Shown: positions 1 through 8,379, counted from the stretch's first letter. The stretch: DNA of 41,619 bases from an uncultured Clostridia bacterium (GCA_947628735.1 CANRAY010000012.1:1-41619), one strand, 5' to 3'. Translations and numbers: made by a program. The notes: a model not told the origin generated them from the letters alone.

Positions 1-45
1 ATATCTTTTACTTTTATAATAATAGTTAGTTCTATTTTTACTCAT
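1..45 (-). CDS. 5' end of a gene running off the left edge (partial)
   Basis: An ATG at 45-43 on the minus strand is preceded by a GGAG Shine-Dalgarno at about 6 nt spacing and opens 15 codons (MSKNRTNYYYKSKRY) to the window edge. It lies downstream of, and in the same direction as, the two small membrane-protein genes at 108-877. The leader carries an 18-nt sequence that also occurs before the 108-371 gene. Too little is visible to name a product, and it could be chance. Confidence 0.4.
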   Translation of the reverse strand, partial: MSKNRTNYYYKSKRY

Positions 46-59
46 ATTACATCTCCACT

Positions 60-77
60 TCTACAAATTACTATTTA
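60..77. repeat. 18-nt direct repeat, copy 1
   Basis: The sequence tctacaaattactattta is identical to positions 383-400. On the minus strand both copies lie just upstream of a ribosome binding site and ATG, which suggests that a small gene-plus-leader unit was duplicated. The second copy begins with the stop codon of the 398-877 gene. Confidence 0.6.
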
Positions 78-107
78 CCTAACTCATATAAATTGTAATT
101 TATATAT

Positions 108-371
108 TTATTCCAAAAATGTTTTTCCTATTATACATATAATCATAATAAAAATTATTATTCCTATCATCATTCCGATAAATATAACCATTTCTTTGAT
201 TTTTTGTTTTTGTTCTAATCTTATATTTTTTCTTTTTTCTTCCTGTTCTATTTGATATCTCGTTTTTTTAGGTTGTTTATTTGACTTTATATCCATATTC
301 TTGTCTATAAGTTTTTCAATATCAGCTTCTATACTAGCTTCTTTATTTTTTAAACTAAAATTTAATTTCAT
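108..371 (-). CDS. Small single-pass membrane protein, unknown function
   Basis: The 87-residue product has a highly charged Lys/Glu-rich N-terminal 58 residues, probably helical or coiled, followed by one hydrophobic segment at about 61-82. With no signal peptide it should be a tail-anchored protein with its bulk in the cytoplasm. The ATG is preceded by AGAGGTG at 7 nt, and the gene starts 26 nt after the stop of the 398-877 gene, so the two are probably co-transcribed. I do not recognise the family. Confidence 0.6.
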   Translation of the reverse strand: MKLNFSLKNKEASIEADIEKLIDKNMDIKSNKQPKKTRYQIEQEEKRKNIRLEQKQKIKEMVIFIGMMIGIIIFIMIICIIGKTFLE

Positions 372-382
372 AAATATTCACC

Positions 383-400
383 TCTACAAATTACTATTTA
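383..400. repeat. 18-nt direct repeat, copy 2
   Basis: Identical to positions 60-77. This copy spans the stop codon of the upstream gene and the leader of the 108-371 gene. Confidence 0.6.
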
Positions 401-877
401 TCCCCCACGTGGAAAATATATTTTGGTTGATTTTACTCTATCGCTTTCATCAAAGTATATAAATAAGTCATAGAAATCTCTTGCCCCAAGCAGAAAATAA
501 TTAGTTGTTTTCCCAGCATCATAAACATATAGACTATCATCATCTTCTTTATATAGTGGATTTCCTAATAATTCAACAACTTCATCCTTTGATAATCCTA
601 TAAGTTGTCCACTATCATTGATTTTCTTCATTTCTGTATAAACTTTATCAGGTTTTTCACTTAAATATTCCATAACTGGATAACCTAGTTTGCTAGATAT
701 AAACAAGCACAATATTATAATAATTGGATAAACTAAAATTTTAAGTTTCTGATATTTTCCAACAAATTTTTTTCTTATTAGAAATATTATTATAACCGAC
801 AATATGGCACCTACTATATATGGCAAAAATAGAGTACCAAAAAACCAAATAGCAAAAAGAATCTCTAATACTAACAT
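398..877 (-). CDS. Membrane protein with a BamE/SmpA-like C-terminal domain
   Basis: The 159-residue product has hydrophobic segments at about 5-34 (possibly two passes) and 46-62. A soluble domain follows at about 90-155. It contains the pattern G-L-S-K-D-E-V-x-E-L-L-G-x-P, typical of the small alpha/beta BamE/SmpA-OmlA-like or PepSY-like folds seen in many membrane-linked Firmicutes proteins. The SD AAAGG lies 7 nt before the ATG. It is the first gene of a short minus-strand set that includes 108-371. The function is unknown, and the fold resemblance is my inference from the motif only. Confidence 0.65.
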   Translation of the reverse strand: MLVLEILFAIWFFGTLFLPYIVGAILSVIIIFLIRKKFVGKYQKLKILVYPIIIILCLFISSKLGYPVMEYLSEKPDKVYTEMKKINDSGQLIGLSKDEVVELLGNPLYKEDDDSLYVYDAGKTTNYFLLGARDFYDLFIYFDESDRVKSTKIYFPRGG

Positions 878-966
878 TTTATACCTTTCTAAAATAATTC
901 ATTTTTATAGATTTAATATCATAAATTCTATATATTTTCAATACAAAAATAAAACAACAAATGTAT

Positions 967-994
967 TTGACTTTTTTTATTCTTATTATATAAT
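967..994 (+). promoter_or_regulatory. Sigma-A promoter of the tyrosine recombinase gene
   Basis: A -35 TTGACT (967-972) and a -10 TATAAT (989-994) are separated by 16 nt. Transcription would start near 1001, only about 18 nt before the ATG at 1019, giving a very short leader that contains AAGGATG. Confidence 0.7.
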
Positions 995-1018
995 TAAATC
1001 GTAAGGATGTGAGAACAA

Positions 1019-2002
1019 ATGATTAATGCAGATCAAAACCCAGAATATCTAAACGCTTTCTTAGATTATTCTATTACAATACTCAATAAATCACCAAATT
1101 CAGTTAAAGAATATAATTATGATTTAAATATCTTTTTAAAATATATGAAAATGCACTTTAATATGACAAAAGAAACCGACTTCTCTAAAATAACTATTAA
1201 AGACTTTTCTTTGCAAGATCTTGAAAAAATTGAACCAGAAGACATTCTATCTTTTCTATCATATCTTGCTATCAATAAAAATTGTAAACCTGCTACACGT
1301 GCTAGAAAAATATCTACTATTCGTATTTTCTTTGCTTATCTAGTTCAAAAAGCAAAATTAATTGATAAAAATCCTGCACAATATATAGAAACACCTAAAA
1401 AAGAAAAACGAATTCCAAAATACCTATCTTTAGATGATAGTAAAAAACTACTTGATGTTACTATGGATGACTCCGATGAAAATAAAGAACGTGACTATGC
1501 TATTATTACACTATTTTTAAATTGTGGCCTTCGTTTGTCTGAATTGGTAGGTATTAATATTAAGAACATTGATTTTAATGAATATAAACTAAATGTTATA
1601 GGTAAAGGAAATAAAGAACGTACTATTTATTTAAATAAAGCCTGTGTCAATGCTATAAATAATTACTTAGAAGTTCGCCCAAAGGAAGGTGTTAAAGCTG
1701 ATAATAAAAAATCTCAAGAAGCCCTATTTTTAAGCAAAAGACATGAAAGAATTAGTAACAGAACTGTTCAATACATCGTAGAAAGAGAACTAAGAAAAGC
1801 TGGACTAGATACTTCTAAATATTCTACACATAAACTAAGACATACAGCTGCTACTTTAATGTATCAATATGGAAATGTTGATATTAGAGCATTACAAGAA
1901 TTATTAGGACATGAAAGTATTTCTACAACAGAAATTTATACTCATGTAAATAACGAACAAGTAAGAAATGCTATTGAGTCAAATCCATTAGCTAATTTAT
2001 AA
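1019..2002 (+). CDS. XerC/XerD-type tyrosine recombinase
   Basis: The 327-residue site-specific recombinase has the usual Xer two-domain plan: a SAM-like core-binding domain at about 8-115 and a catalytic domain at about 133-320. All catalytic residues are visible: R172 (in CGLRLSEL), K196 (GKGNKE), H271 and R274 (HKLRHTAATLM), H298 (LGHES) and the nucleophile Y307 (EIYTHV). The family resolves chromosome dimers at dif, and relatives serve as integrases. The length and the C-terminal motif fit the housekeeping XerC/D class rather than a phage integrase. It stands alone on the plus strand with its own promoter and terminator, and no attachment site or phage genes are visible nearby. Whether it is XerC, XerD or a XerS/H-like single recombinase cannot be decided here. 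Confidence 0.93.
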   Translation: MINADQNPEYLNAFLDYSITILNKSPNSVKEYNYDLNIFLKYMKMHFNMTKETDFSKITIKDFSLQDLEKIEPEDILSFLSYLAINKNCKPATRARKISTIRIFFAYLVQKAKLIDKNPAQYIETPKKEKRIPKYLSLDDSKKLLDVTMDDSDENKERDYAIITLFLNCGLRLSELVGINIKNIDFNEYKLNVIGKGNKERTIYLNKACVNAINNYLEVRPKEGVKADNKKSQEALFLSKRHERISNRTVQYIVERELRKAGLDTSKYSTHKLRHTAATLMYQYGNVDIRALQELLGHESISTTEIYTHVNNEQVRNAIESNPLANL

Positions 2003-2010
2003 TAATAGGA

Positions 2011-2050
2011 AGAGATAGATTATAAAAGAACTAATCTATCTCTTTTTTCT
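2011..2050 (+). terminator. Rho-independent terminator after the recombinase gene
   Basis: A perfect 12-bp stem (2011-2022 with 2032-2043, agagatagatta) with a 9-nt loop is followed by a T tract. It lies 9 nt after the recombinase stop and may also act on convergent transcripts. Confidence 0.85.
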
Positions 2051-2055
2051 TCATT

Positions 2056-2562
2056 TCACTGAAATCGAAGACTGAAGAATGCCACCAAATCATAAATACC
2101 TATTGAAGTTAAAATACGTGTTTCATAATCAAATTGTTTTACTTTTTCCGGTGCATAAACATAACCTGCCTTTTGAGACCAACCTCCCTCTTTGTCTTTA
2201 CGAAAGAAATGAATGTCGTTTTCATACTTTGAGAAATACAATGCTATAACCTGAATACCTGCTACTGTACGTTCTCTTGCTTTCTTAGGACTAATTATTT
2301 TCGCTTCAATACCTAACTGTTTCATGTCGCTAATAAAACCATCTATTAAATCCTGCTCATTTAAAATATGAACTCTTCCGCTTATTCCCCCAGGGAAATA
2401 CAAATCTCTTGCATAATCCGGTACTTTAATTCCAACTGCATACGCCATACAATTTGTATCACTGTACAATTTTGAACAAAATGGCTGAGGATACTGAATG
2501 TGTCTCATCTGACGTTTTATTTTCCGGATCTTGTCTAGTCGCATTTCCTCACTGACAGACAT
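2056..2562 (-). CDS. Foreign-looking protein with conserved-looking Cys and His motifs
   Basis: A 168-residue soluble protein without signal peptide. It shows N-C-x-A-Y-A (C38) and a downstream D-I-H-F-F-R-x-D (H118) followed by W128-S129, an arrangement resembling small papain-fold cysteine peptidase or amidase-like phage and toxin-associated proteins. That resemblance is inference only. A strong SD, AGGAGG, lies 9 nt before the ATG. Base use is richer in G+C than in the neighbours, and codon 13 is an in-frame CGG read as Arg (2524-2526), a codon that native genes here use only at frameshift sites. Both point to recent acquisition. It sits between the xer terminator and dpaB, convergent with xer. 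Confidence 0.7.
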   Translation of the reverse strand: MSVSEEMRLDKIRKIKRQMRHIQYPQPFCSKLYSDTNCMAYAVGIKVPDYARDLYFPGGISGRVHILNEQDLIDGFISDMKQLGIEAKIISPKKARERTVAGIQVIALYFSKYENDIHFFRKDKEGGWSQKAGYVYAPEKVKQFDYETRILTSIGIYDLVAFFSLRFQ

Positions 2563-2650
2563 TATTCAATGCCTCCTTCTGTATAATTTTGTTATATAAC
2601 GCAGTCTACATCATTATATCACTTTTATGTTAACTTTTCAATTCTTATAT

Positions 2651-3230
2651 TCACAATAATATAGGTTGTATCTGCTCATGATCTAAAGCCATTTCTATTG
2701 TAGGAACAATATATTCTGGATCAAACACAATTGATCTAGGTTTTGTAATAGGATTATCCTGTCTAAATGGAACAAAAAAGAAATGTTTTCTATTGAATAA
2801 TCTACCTATATTTTCAGCTGAACCTGAAAGTCCATCATTAGTTGAAATTGCTATTACAACTGGTCCTCCATTTCTTAGATGAGATTTTATCGCCATAGTA
2901 GCAGCATTATCTGTAATACCATTTGAAATTTTAGCAATTGTATTACCGACTTGCAGGAGCAACAATAACTACATCAGTTAATTTCTTAGGTCCTATAGGC
3001 TCTGCATCTTGAATTATATGAATAATTTTCTTTCCTGTAATTTCTTCAATTTCTTGTCTAAATTCCTCCGCTTTTCCAAATTTAGTATCTAAAGAAAAAG
3101 CATTATCTGACATGATTGGAAGTACATTTGCTCCCTCTTTTACAATTTTTTTAATTTGAGGAATTGTATTTTTAAACGTACAAAAAGAGCCTGTCATAAC
3201 AAACCCCACATTTTTATCTTTTAATTTCAA
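2651..3230 (-). CDS. spoVFB: Dipicolinate synthase subunit B, read through a +1 frameshift at CGG
   Basis: Dipicolinate synthase B (DpaB/SpoVFB) is the flavoprotein subunit that makes the spore-core chelator dipicolinate from dihydrodipicolinate in the mother cell. Two overlapping frames together give one 192-residue protein, close to the usual 200. Frame 1 (3230 to 2949) opens with KLKDKNVGFVMTGSFCTF and runs to VAPAS. Frame 2 continues G-N-T-I-A-K and ends IQPILL. The join lies inside the conserved P-x-S/T-G-N-T motif at a CGG codon (2946-2948), and dropping the C restores the motif exactly. The start is TTG at 3230, supported by AGAAGGTG 5 nt upstream. The partner gene dpaA is not adjacent. 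Without a shift translation stops immediately (CGG TAA). The choice between recoding and a decayed or mis-sequenced gene rests on the three parallel cases in this window. Confidence 0.85.
2943..2951 (-). other. +1 recoding site 1 (AGT CGG TAA in dpaB)
   Basis: The minus-strand codons are AGT (2951-2949), CGG (2948-2946) and TAA (2945-2943). Skipping the C at 2948 gives AGT then GGT AAT ACA (S-G-N-T). There is no prfB-like internal Shine-Dalgarno upstream, so slippage would rest on the CGG codon itself. Confidence 0.75.
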
Positions 3231-3260
3231 TTATTCACCTTCTTTCATATTTGTTTTATA

Positions 3261-3269
3261 TATCATATG
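3261..3269 (-). promoter_or_regulatory. Possible sigma-K/sigma-E -10 element before dpaB
   Basis: The minus strand reads CATATGATA, matching the mother-cell CATAnnnTA type of -10, 31 nt before the TTG start. DPA synthase is sigma-K controlled in Bacillus subtilis. No clear -35 is seen at the right distance, so this is tentative. Confidence 0.3.
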
Positions 3270-3306
3270 AAATTATGTAAATTTTTGAAATCATTTTTTA
3301 TAAATA

Positions 3307-3342
3307 GACAAAAAAAGACATTGTTATTTTATTAACAATGCC
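3307..3342 (-). terminator. Terminator after the penicillin-binding protein gene
   Basis: On the minus strand an 8-bp stem (cattgtta/taacaatg) with a 6-nt loop is followed by a run of seven T. It separates the PBP gene from dpaB. Confidence 0.8.
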
Positions 3343-3352
3343 TTTAAATTAA

Positions 3353-5365
3353 TTATTCATTTAAAAAAATGTTTCTAACTTTTGGCAATAGATAATGACT
3401 GCCTCCTCTATCTTCTACATCTTCAATCATATTAATCATTAATAATTGATCATCTGCATTATCTGTCACACGAAAAGCATTAAACCATCCTAATTCTCTT
3501 CCATCTTCATCATCTTGTGATGCTTTAATTTCAGCAGTTCCTGTTTTACCTGCAATTTTCATATTATCTATGTATGCCCCATGTCCTGTACCATCACTGT
3601 CTTCTACAGCTGCTACTAAATCTTGCTTTATAGTTTCTGCCGCTTCCTCTGAAAAAGCATTTTCAATCCAATATTCTGGTTTGACATCATCTTTATACAA
3701 AATATATGGCTTAATCATATTACCTTTGTTAACAAAAGCAGAATAAATAGATGCCATATGAAGCGGATTAACTAAAAGTTCTCCTTGTCCATATCCAGTA
3801 TTTGCAAGTTGTGCTTCTGAATGAAACTCACCATCACTAGAAAATTGAGATGCCGTCATACTTTGTTCAAAAGGAATATCTTTGCCAAAACCAACTTTAG
3901 ATAGATTTTCTGCAAAAACACTATCTCCTATCTTTAAAGCACTTTTGGCGAAATAAATATTATCAGAATAAATAAATGCATTCTTTAAGTTTGCAGGTCC
4001 ACTATATTCTGTTAATGTTGTAATCCAAAAATCTCCCCATCCTTCGCTATTTTGCCATTTAAGACCACTTGATCCATAATCTTCATCAGCATCAATAGTA
4101 CCTGTTGTTAATCCTATTGCGCCTGTAACTGGCTTAAATGAAGAACCTGGAACCCATGTACTCTGATAACGACAAAACATTGGATTTCCTTCATCTTGAC
4201 TTAATTTTTCCCATTCTTCGTTTGTAAAACCAATAATAAAGTCATTTGAATCATATGTAGGAGTACTTACCATTGCTAAAATTTCTCCTGTTTTAGGATT
4301 CATAGCAACAGAAAGTCCCTTATCATCTTTAAATTGATCATATATCTTTTGTTGCAATTCTATATCAATAGTAAGTTTAACATCTTTACCTGATTTTTGT
4401 TCTCTCTCAGCAATAACTTTTTTAACATTTTCATCGCTGTCAGCAATATAAATTATACATCCATTTTCGCCTCTTAGAGTATCCTCAAAGATTTTTTCCA
4501 TTCCTGTTTTGCCAATAATACTATTTGTTGTATATTCCTTATCTGAAAATTCTTCTAGTTCTTCCTCTGTTATTCCTCTCACATATCCTAGTAAATGAGA
4601 AGTAGCCTCTCCATAAGGATAAACTCTATCCTCTACATCAGAAATCATAATTCCTGATATTTCTAATAAATCACTCTCTATCTTTTCTTCGTCAGATTCA
4701 GAAAGTGTTTTTATAGGTACAAAAGTATCATCTTGTACATAAGAAGCACTTAATTCTTCATTGATAAATTCTTGAGAAACTCCTAATAATTCTGAAGCTT
4801 TTGCTATAGCATTTTCCTTATTTGTTATCTTTCCAGGAACAAAACCTATAGATTTAATAATACCTTTTTCTGCTAAAGCAACACCATTTCTATCTAAGAT
4901 TCTTCCTCTTTCTCCTTCATTCGATTCAACTCTTACTTTATCTTCTGAAGTTAAATCTGGAAAAATCAAAGTAGAATCCCAATTAATATAATATTTTCTA
5001 TCTTCTTGTCTTTCAAATGTCATCTTATTTTCAAAAGAAACTGGTCCTGCTACAGTATCCATATCCATTTGATAAGAAAGATTATTATCGCCTTCATTTA
5101 CAATTTCCGTTACTTTTATGTTTTTAGCTTCAATCCCATTATAAATATTCTGGTTACGAGTTAAAAACAATTCTTTTGATGTAGTAGATTTACTTTCTTC
5201 TGATAATAGATCATACATTGCTTCATAATTTTTATCATTTATATAAGCTACATATTGATTTAGTACATCTGTTGGCTGATTTAAATCACAATTTAGTATA
5301 TAAACAATTGCACCAATAGCAATCACACATAAAATACCAAAAGCAATCAAAATCTTTTTATTCAT
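3353..5365 (-). CDS. Class B penicillin-binding protein with MecA-type N-terminal domain
   Basis: The 670-residue transpeptidase cross-links peptidoglycan at the outer membrane face. Residues 5-24 form the membrane anchor. About 30-140 is an NTF2-like MecA_N domain (D-V-L-N-Q-Y-V-A-Y-I-N onward). About 150-310 is the PBP dimerisation domain, with GRILDRNG at 154-161. The transpeptidase follows, with the nucleophile S408 in S-S-F-K, the SDN motif at 467-469 and KTGT at 607-610. Domain order and length match the PBP2a/PBP5fm/PbpC group, some members of which have low beta-lactam affinity; affinity cannot be judged from sequence alone. No mec-type regulator is adjacent. It follows ackA after 43 nt and ends at its own terminator. 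Confidence 0.92.
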   Translation of the reverse strand: MNKKILIAFGILCVIAIGAIVYILNCDLNQPTDVLNQYVAYINDKNYEAMYDLLSEESKSTTSKELFLTRNQNIYNGIEAKNIKVTEIVNEGDNNLSYQMDMDTVAGPVSFENKMTFERQEDRKYYINWDSTLIFPDLTSEDKVRVESNEGERGRILDRNGVALAEKGIIKSIGFVPGKITNKENAIAKASELLGVSQEFINEELSASYVQDDTFVPIKTLSESDEEKIESDLLEISGIMISDVEDRVYPYGEATSHLLGYVRGITEEELEEFSDKEYTTNSIIGKTGMEKIFEDTLRGENGCIIYIADSDENVKKVIAEREQKSGKDVKLTIDIELQQKIYDQFKDDKGLSVAMNPKTGEILAMVSTPTYDSNDFIIGFTNEEWEKLSQDEGNPMFCRYQSTWVPGSSFKPVTGAIGLTTGTIDADEDYGSSGLKWQNSEGWGDFWITTLTEYSGPANLKNAFIYSDNIYFAKSALKIGDSVFAENLSKVGFGKDIPFEQSMTASQFSSDGEFHSEAQLANTGYGQGELLVNPLHMASIYSAFVNKGNMIKPYILYKDDVKPEYWIENAFSEEAAETIKQDLVAAVEDSDGTGHGAYIDNMKIAGKTGTAEIKASQDDEDGRELGWFNAFRVTDNADDQLLMINMIEDVEDRGGSHYLLPKVRNIFLNE

Positions 5366-5408
5366 ATGCGATTCCTTCCTTCTTTTAAATAAGATTGTCT
5401 CATCTTAA

Positions 5409-6602
5409 CTATTTAGATACAATATCTTTTGTATCTCTTGCAATCATTAATTCCTCATTTGTAGGAATAACATATACTTTTACTTTTGAATCTGGTGTTG
5501 AAATTTCAACTTCTTTACCTCTGCAATTGTTCTTTTCTTCATCAATTTTAACACCCATAAATCCTAAATAATCACAAATTTGCTTTCTAGCATCAATTCC
5601 ATTTTCTCCTATACCACCAGCAAATGTAATAACATCAACACCTTTCATTTGTGCTGCAAGTTTTCCTACATAACCTGCTACTTGATATACAAAGTTATCA
5701 ATAGCAAGTTGTGCTTTTTCATTTCCTTCTACTGCTGCTTTTTCAATATCTCTATCATCAATACTAACTCCAGATAATCCTAATTTTCCAGATTTTTTAT
5801 TTAAAATTTTATCCATTTCATCTGATGATAAATTTTCATTTTTCATTAAAAATGTTACTATTGATGGATCTATATCTCCAGATCTTGAACCCATAGGAAC
5901 ACCTGCAAGTGGTGTTAATCCCATTGTTGTCTCAATTGATTTCCCTGCATCAACAGCGCATAAACTTGCTCCTTGTCCTAAATGGCAAGTAATAATTTTT
6001 AGATCTTGTATTGGTTTATTCATTACTTCTGCAACTCTTTGTGAAACAAACTTATGTGATGTTCCATGAAATCCATATTTACGAATTTTATATTTATCAT
6101 AATATTCATAAGGAATTGCATACATATATGCTTTTTTAGGTAATGTTTGATGAAAAGCTGTATCAAATACAGCAACCATAGGAACACCTGGTAATGCTTT
6201 TTTACAAGCTTCAATTCCTGTAATTCCAGCTGGATTATGTAAAGGTGCTAGAGGAATGCATTCCTTTATCGTATCTACAACTTCATCTGTAATCAATACA
6301 GATTCACTAAATTTCTCTCCTCCATGTACAATTCTATGTCCAACAGCATCTATTTCTTTTAAATCTTTTATAACACCATATTCAGCGTTTAATAATTGAT
6401 TTAATACTAATTCCATACCTTCTTCATGATTTGTTACCTTTTGTTCAATTCTATGTTTTTCACCATTAACAGTATGTGTTAAAAAAGAATCTGGTAAACC
6501 AATTTTTTCTAAATATCCTTTCGCCATAACATTTTCTGTTTCCATATCAATTAATTGATACTTTAAAGATGAACTTCCACAGTTTACTACTAAAATTTTC
6601 AT
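5409..6602 (-). CDS. ackA: Acetate kinase
   Basis: The 397-residue enzyme converts acetyl phosphate and ADP to acetate and ATP, the energy-conserving end step of acetate fermentation. The N-terminal [12 protein letters not shown] phosphate-binding strand, [33 protein letters not shown] and FAGGIGENG are all present. Full length and in frame. It lies 49 nt downstream of pta on the same strand, the classic pta-ackA pair, and is probably driven from the pta promoter. Confidence 0.97.
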   Translation of the reverse strand: MKILVVNCGSSSLKYQLIDMETENVMAKGYLEKIGLPDSFLTHTVNGEKHRIEQKVTNHEEGMELVLNQLLNAEYGVIKDLKEIDAVGHRIVHGGEKFSESVLITDEVVDTIKECIPLAPLHNPAGITGIEACKKALPGVPMVAVFDTAFHQTLPKKAYMYAIPYEYYDKYKIRKYGFHGTSHKFVSQRVAEVMNKPIQDLKIITCHLGQGASLCAVDAGKSIETTMGLTPLAGVPMGSRSGDIDPSIVTFLMKNENLSSDEMDKILNKKSGKLGLSGVSIDDRDIEKAAVEGNEKAQLAIDNFVYQVAGYVGKLAAQMKGVDVITFAGGIGENGIDARKQICDYLGFMGVKIDEEKNNCRGKEVEISTPDSKVKVYVIPTNEELMIARDTKDIVSK

Positions 6603-6651
6603 TTTAAAACCTCCTTAAATTTATAAAACATATCTATTATAAAATAAATAC

Positions 6652-7653
6652 CTAATTTTGATCCATTGCTTGCATTGCTGTAATTGCAACAACACCAACA
6701 ATATCATCTACATTGCATCCCCTAGATAAATCATTTACTGGTTTTGCAATTCCTTGACAAAGTGGTCCATAAGCCTCTGCTTTTGCTAATCTTTGTACTA
6801 ATTTATATCCTATATTTCCAGCATTTAAATCTGGGAAAATTAAAGTATTAGCTTGACCTGCTACTTTACTTCCTGGAGCTTTACTCTTTCCTACTTCAGG
6901 AACAATTGCCGCATCTAATTGTAATTCACCATCACATGATAGTTCTGGCATTTTTTCTTTTAATAATTTAGTTGCCTCTACAACTTTTTCTGTTAATTCT
7001 GAATGAGCACTTCCATATGTTGAATACGAAAGCATTGCTACTTTTGATTCTTTTCCTGTTAGTTGTTTAAAGCTTTTGCTTGATGAAATTGCTATTTCAG
7101 ATAATTCATCAGCAGTTGGATTTTCTACTAAACCACTATCACCAAAAACAAAAATTCCATTTTCTCCATATTCACAATTAGGAACTACCATTAAGAAAAA
7201 TGCTGATACCAATTTTGTTCCAGGTGCAGTTTTTAATATTTGAAGAGCTGGTCTTAAAGTATTAGCTGTTGAATGACAAGCACCTGATACTAATCCATCT
7301 GCATCTCCTGATTTTACCATCATAGTTCCAAAATACATATTATCTTTTAGCATTTCCTTTGCCTGTTCTAATGTGATGCCTTTTGCTTTTCTTAATTCAT
7401 AAAGTGCTTCTGCATATGTATCAAATTTATCTGAATTTTGCGGATCAATAATTTGTATACTAGAAATATCAACATTGTTTTCTTTAGCAAGTTTATTAGC
7501 ATCTTCTACATTTCCAATAAGAATTATTTTAGCAAATCCTTCCTTAGTAACTTTTTCAGCTGCTTTTAGTACTCTAACATCTTCGCTTTCTGTCAAAATA
7601 ATAGTTTTTACGCTATTTTTAACCTTATTTTTTATATCATCAATAAACGACAT
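6652..7653 (-). CDS. pta: Phosphate acetyltransferase
   Basis: The 333-residue short-form Pta (catalytic PTA_PTB domain only, no N-terminal DRTGG region) interconverts acetyl-CoA and acetyl phosphate. Typical segments are seen: ILTESEDVRVLKAAE near the start, DGLVSGACHSTA, VFGDSGLVENPTADEL, MLSYSTYGSA, and KVAGQANTLIFPDLNAGNIGYK near the end. It starts at ATG 7653 with AAGGAGG upstream and is the first gene of the pta-ackA pair. A promoter with overlapping palindrome lies 42-77 nt upstream, facing a second promoter for the plus-strand gene at 7804. Confidence 0.97.
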   Translation of the reverse strand: MSFIDDIKNKVKNSVKTIILTESEDVRVLKAAEKVTKEGFAKIILIGNVEDANKLAKENNVDISSIQIIDPQNSDKFDTYAEALYELRKAKGITLEQAKEMLKDNMYFGTMMVKSGDADGLVSGACHSTANTLRPALQILKTAPGTKLVSAFFLMVVPNCEYGENGIFVFGDSGLVENPTADELSEIAISSSKSFKQLTGKESKVAMLSYSTYGSAHSELTEKVVEATKLLKEKMPELSCDGELQLDAAIVPEVGKSKAPGSKVAGQANTLIFPDLNAGNIGYKLVQRLAKAEAYGPLCQGIAKPVNDLSRGCNVDDIVGVVAITAMQAMDQN

Positions 7654-7694
7654 AATATGTCCTCCTTAAAGTTAATATTTAAAACACAACATAT

Positions 7695-7750
7695 ATTATA
7701 TAAATTTTTTTACTAAAAGTCTAGACTTTTTTGATGTTTTTGTGTATGAT
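7695..7750. promoter_or_regulatory. Back-to-back sigma-A promoters sharing a 16-bp palindrome
   Basis: The perfect palindrome AAAAGTCTAGACTTTT (7715-7730) carries a TAGACT -35 on each strand. Minus strand, toward pta: -35 at 7718-7723, 17-nt spacer, -10 TATAAT at 7695-7700. Plus strand, toward the 7804 gene: -35 at 7722-7727, 17-nt spacer, -10 TATGAT at 7745-7750. The two -35 boxes overlap, so the promoters probably compete or share an operator. Confidence 0.6.
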
Positions 7751-7803
7751 ATATCATATGAAAAAATAAATTTATTTTGTTTCAAATCGTGGAGGTATAA
7801 AAG

Positions 7804-8185
7804 ATGTTAAAGAAAACCTACTTATTTACCATAACATTAATTATTATTTCTATATTATTTAGTTTATATACAGTATCTGCAACAGATTTAGATATGGATC
7901 TATTGCAAAATACAGAAGATACTCAACAACAATCAGATGATACAAATGACGAATCTAATGAAGCTGAGTCAAATGAAGTAATACCAGGAGATGAAGAAAT
8001 TCCTGAAGTTACAGTTCCCACTACACGGTGGAATAGATGAATCAAATCTTCCTGCCTCTAGTGTAAGTGCTATTGAAGAAGAAGGATTAACTTTTTCAAA
8101 TGTTCTTAGCATACTTTTAATTACAGTTGGTATTATCATTATTCTATTAGCAGTTGCTATAATTATAAGATTAAAATCATTATAA
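7804..8185 (+). CDS. Secreted or membrane-anchored acidic protein, read through a +1 frameshift at CGG
   Basis: Frame 1 (7804-8025) encodes a signal peptide at about 1-26 and an Asp/Glu/Asn/Ser-rich linker. It would end at TGA 8038-8040 after 78 residues. At the in-frame CGG 8026-8028, skipping the C gives G-G-I-D-E-S-N-L-P and continues in frame to 8185. The resulting 126-residue protein has a transmembrane helix at about 98-121 and a short basic tail. The signal peptide, low-complexity linker and C-terminal anchor match the plan of the neighbour at 8380. Without the shift the product would be an unanchored secreted peptide. The SD GGAGG lies about 8 nt before the ATG. The family is not recognised. 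Confidence 0.7.
8023..8031 (+). other. +1 recoding site 2 (ACA CGG TGG)
   Basis: Codons in frame with the ATG at 7804 are ACA (8023-8025), CGG (8026-8028), TGG, AAT, AGA, TGA. Skipping C8026 gives GGT GGA ATA GAT GAA. The zero-frame stop follows within four codons. Confidence 0.72.
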
Positions 8186-8216
8186 TACCGTAAATAATTT
8201 AATATTAAAAATTTTT

Positions 8217-8243
8217 AAATACCTCAAAAAGAGGTATTTTTTA
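8217..8243 (+). terminator. Terminator after the 7804 gene
   Basis: A 9-bp stem (aaatacctc/gaggtattt) with an AAAAA loop is followed by a T run, 31 nt after the frameshifted stop at 8185. Its position supports 8185, not 8040, as the true end of the gene. Confidence 0.8.
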
Positions 8244-8379
8244 TTTACATTTTTTCCTTCTATTTACTAGTTTTACCCTTTTTTTGTCACAAATTAAGTG
8301 AATAATTTATTTTTAAATATCAATACTATTAATGAGAAAATTTTTTAACTCAAAATTATAAGAGGAGGTAATAAAAACT

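Noticed and set aside
804..1004. 66-residue plus-strand ORF upstream of the recombinase gene
   Set aside because: It overlaps the minus-strand membrane-protein gene and the recombinase promoter and has no SD.
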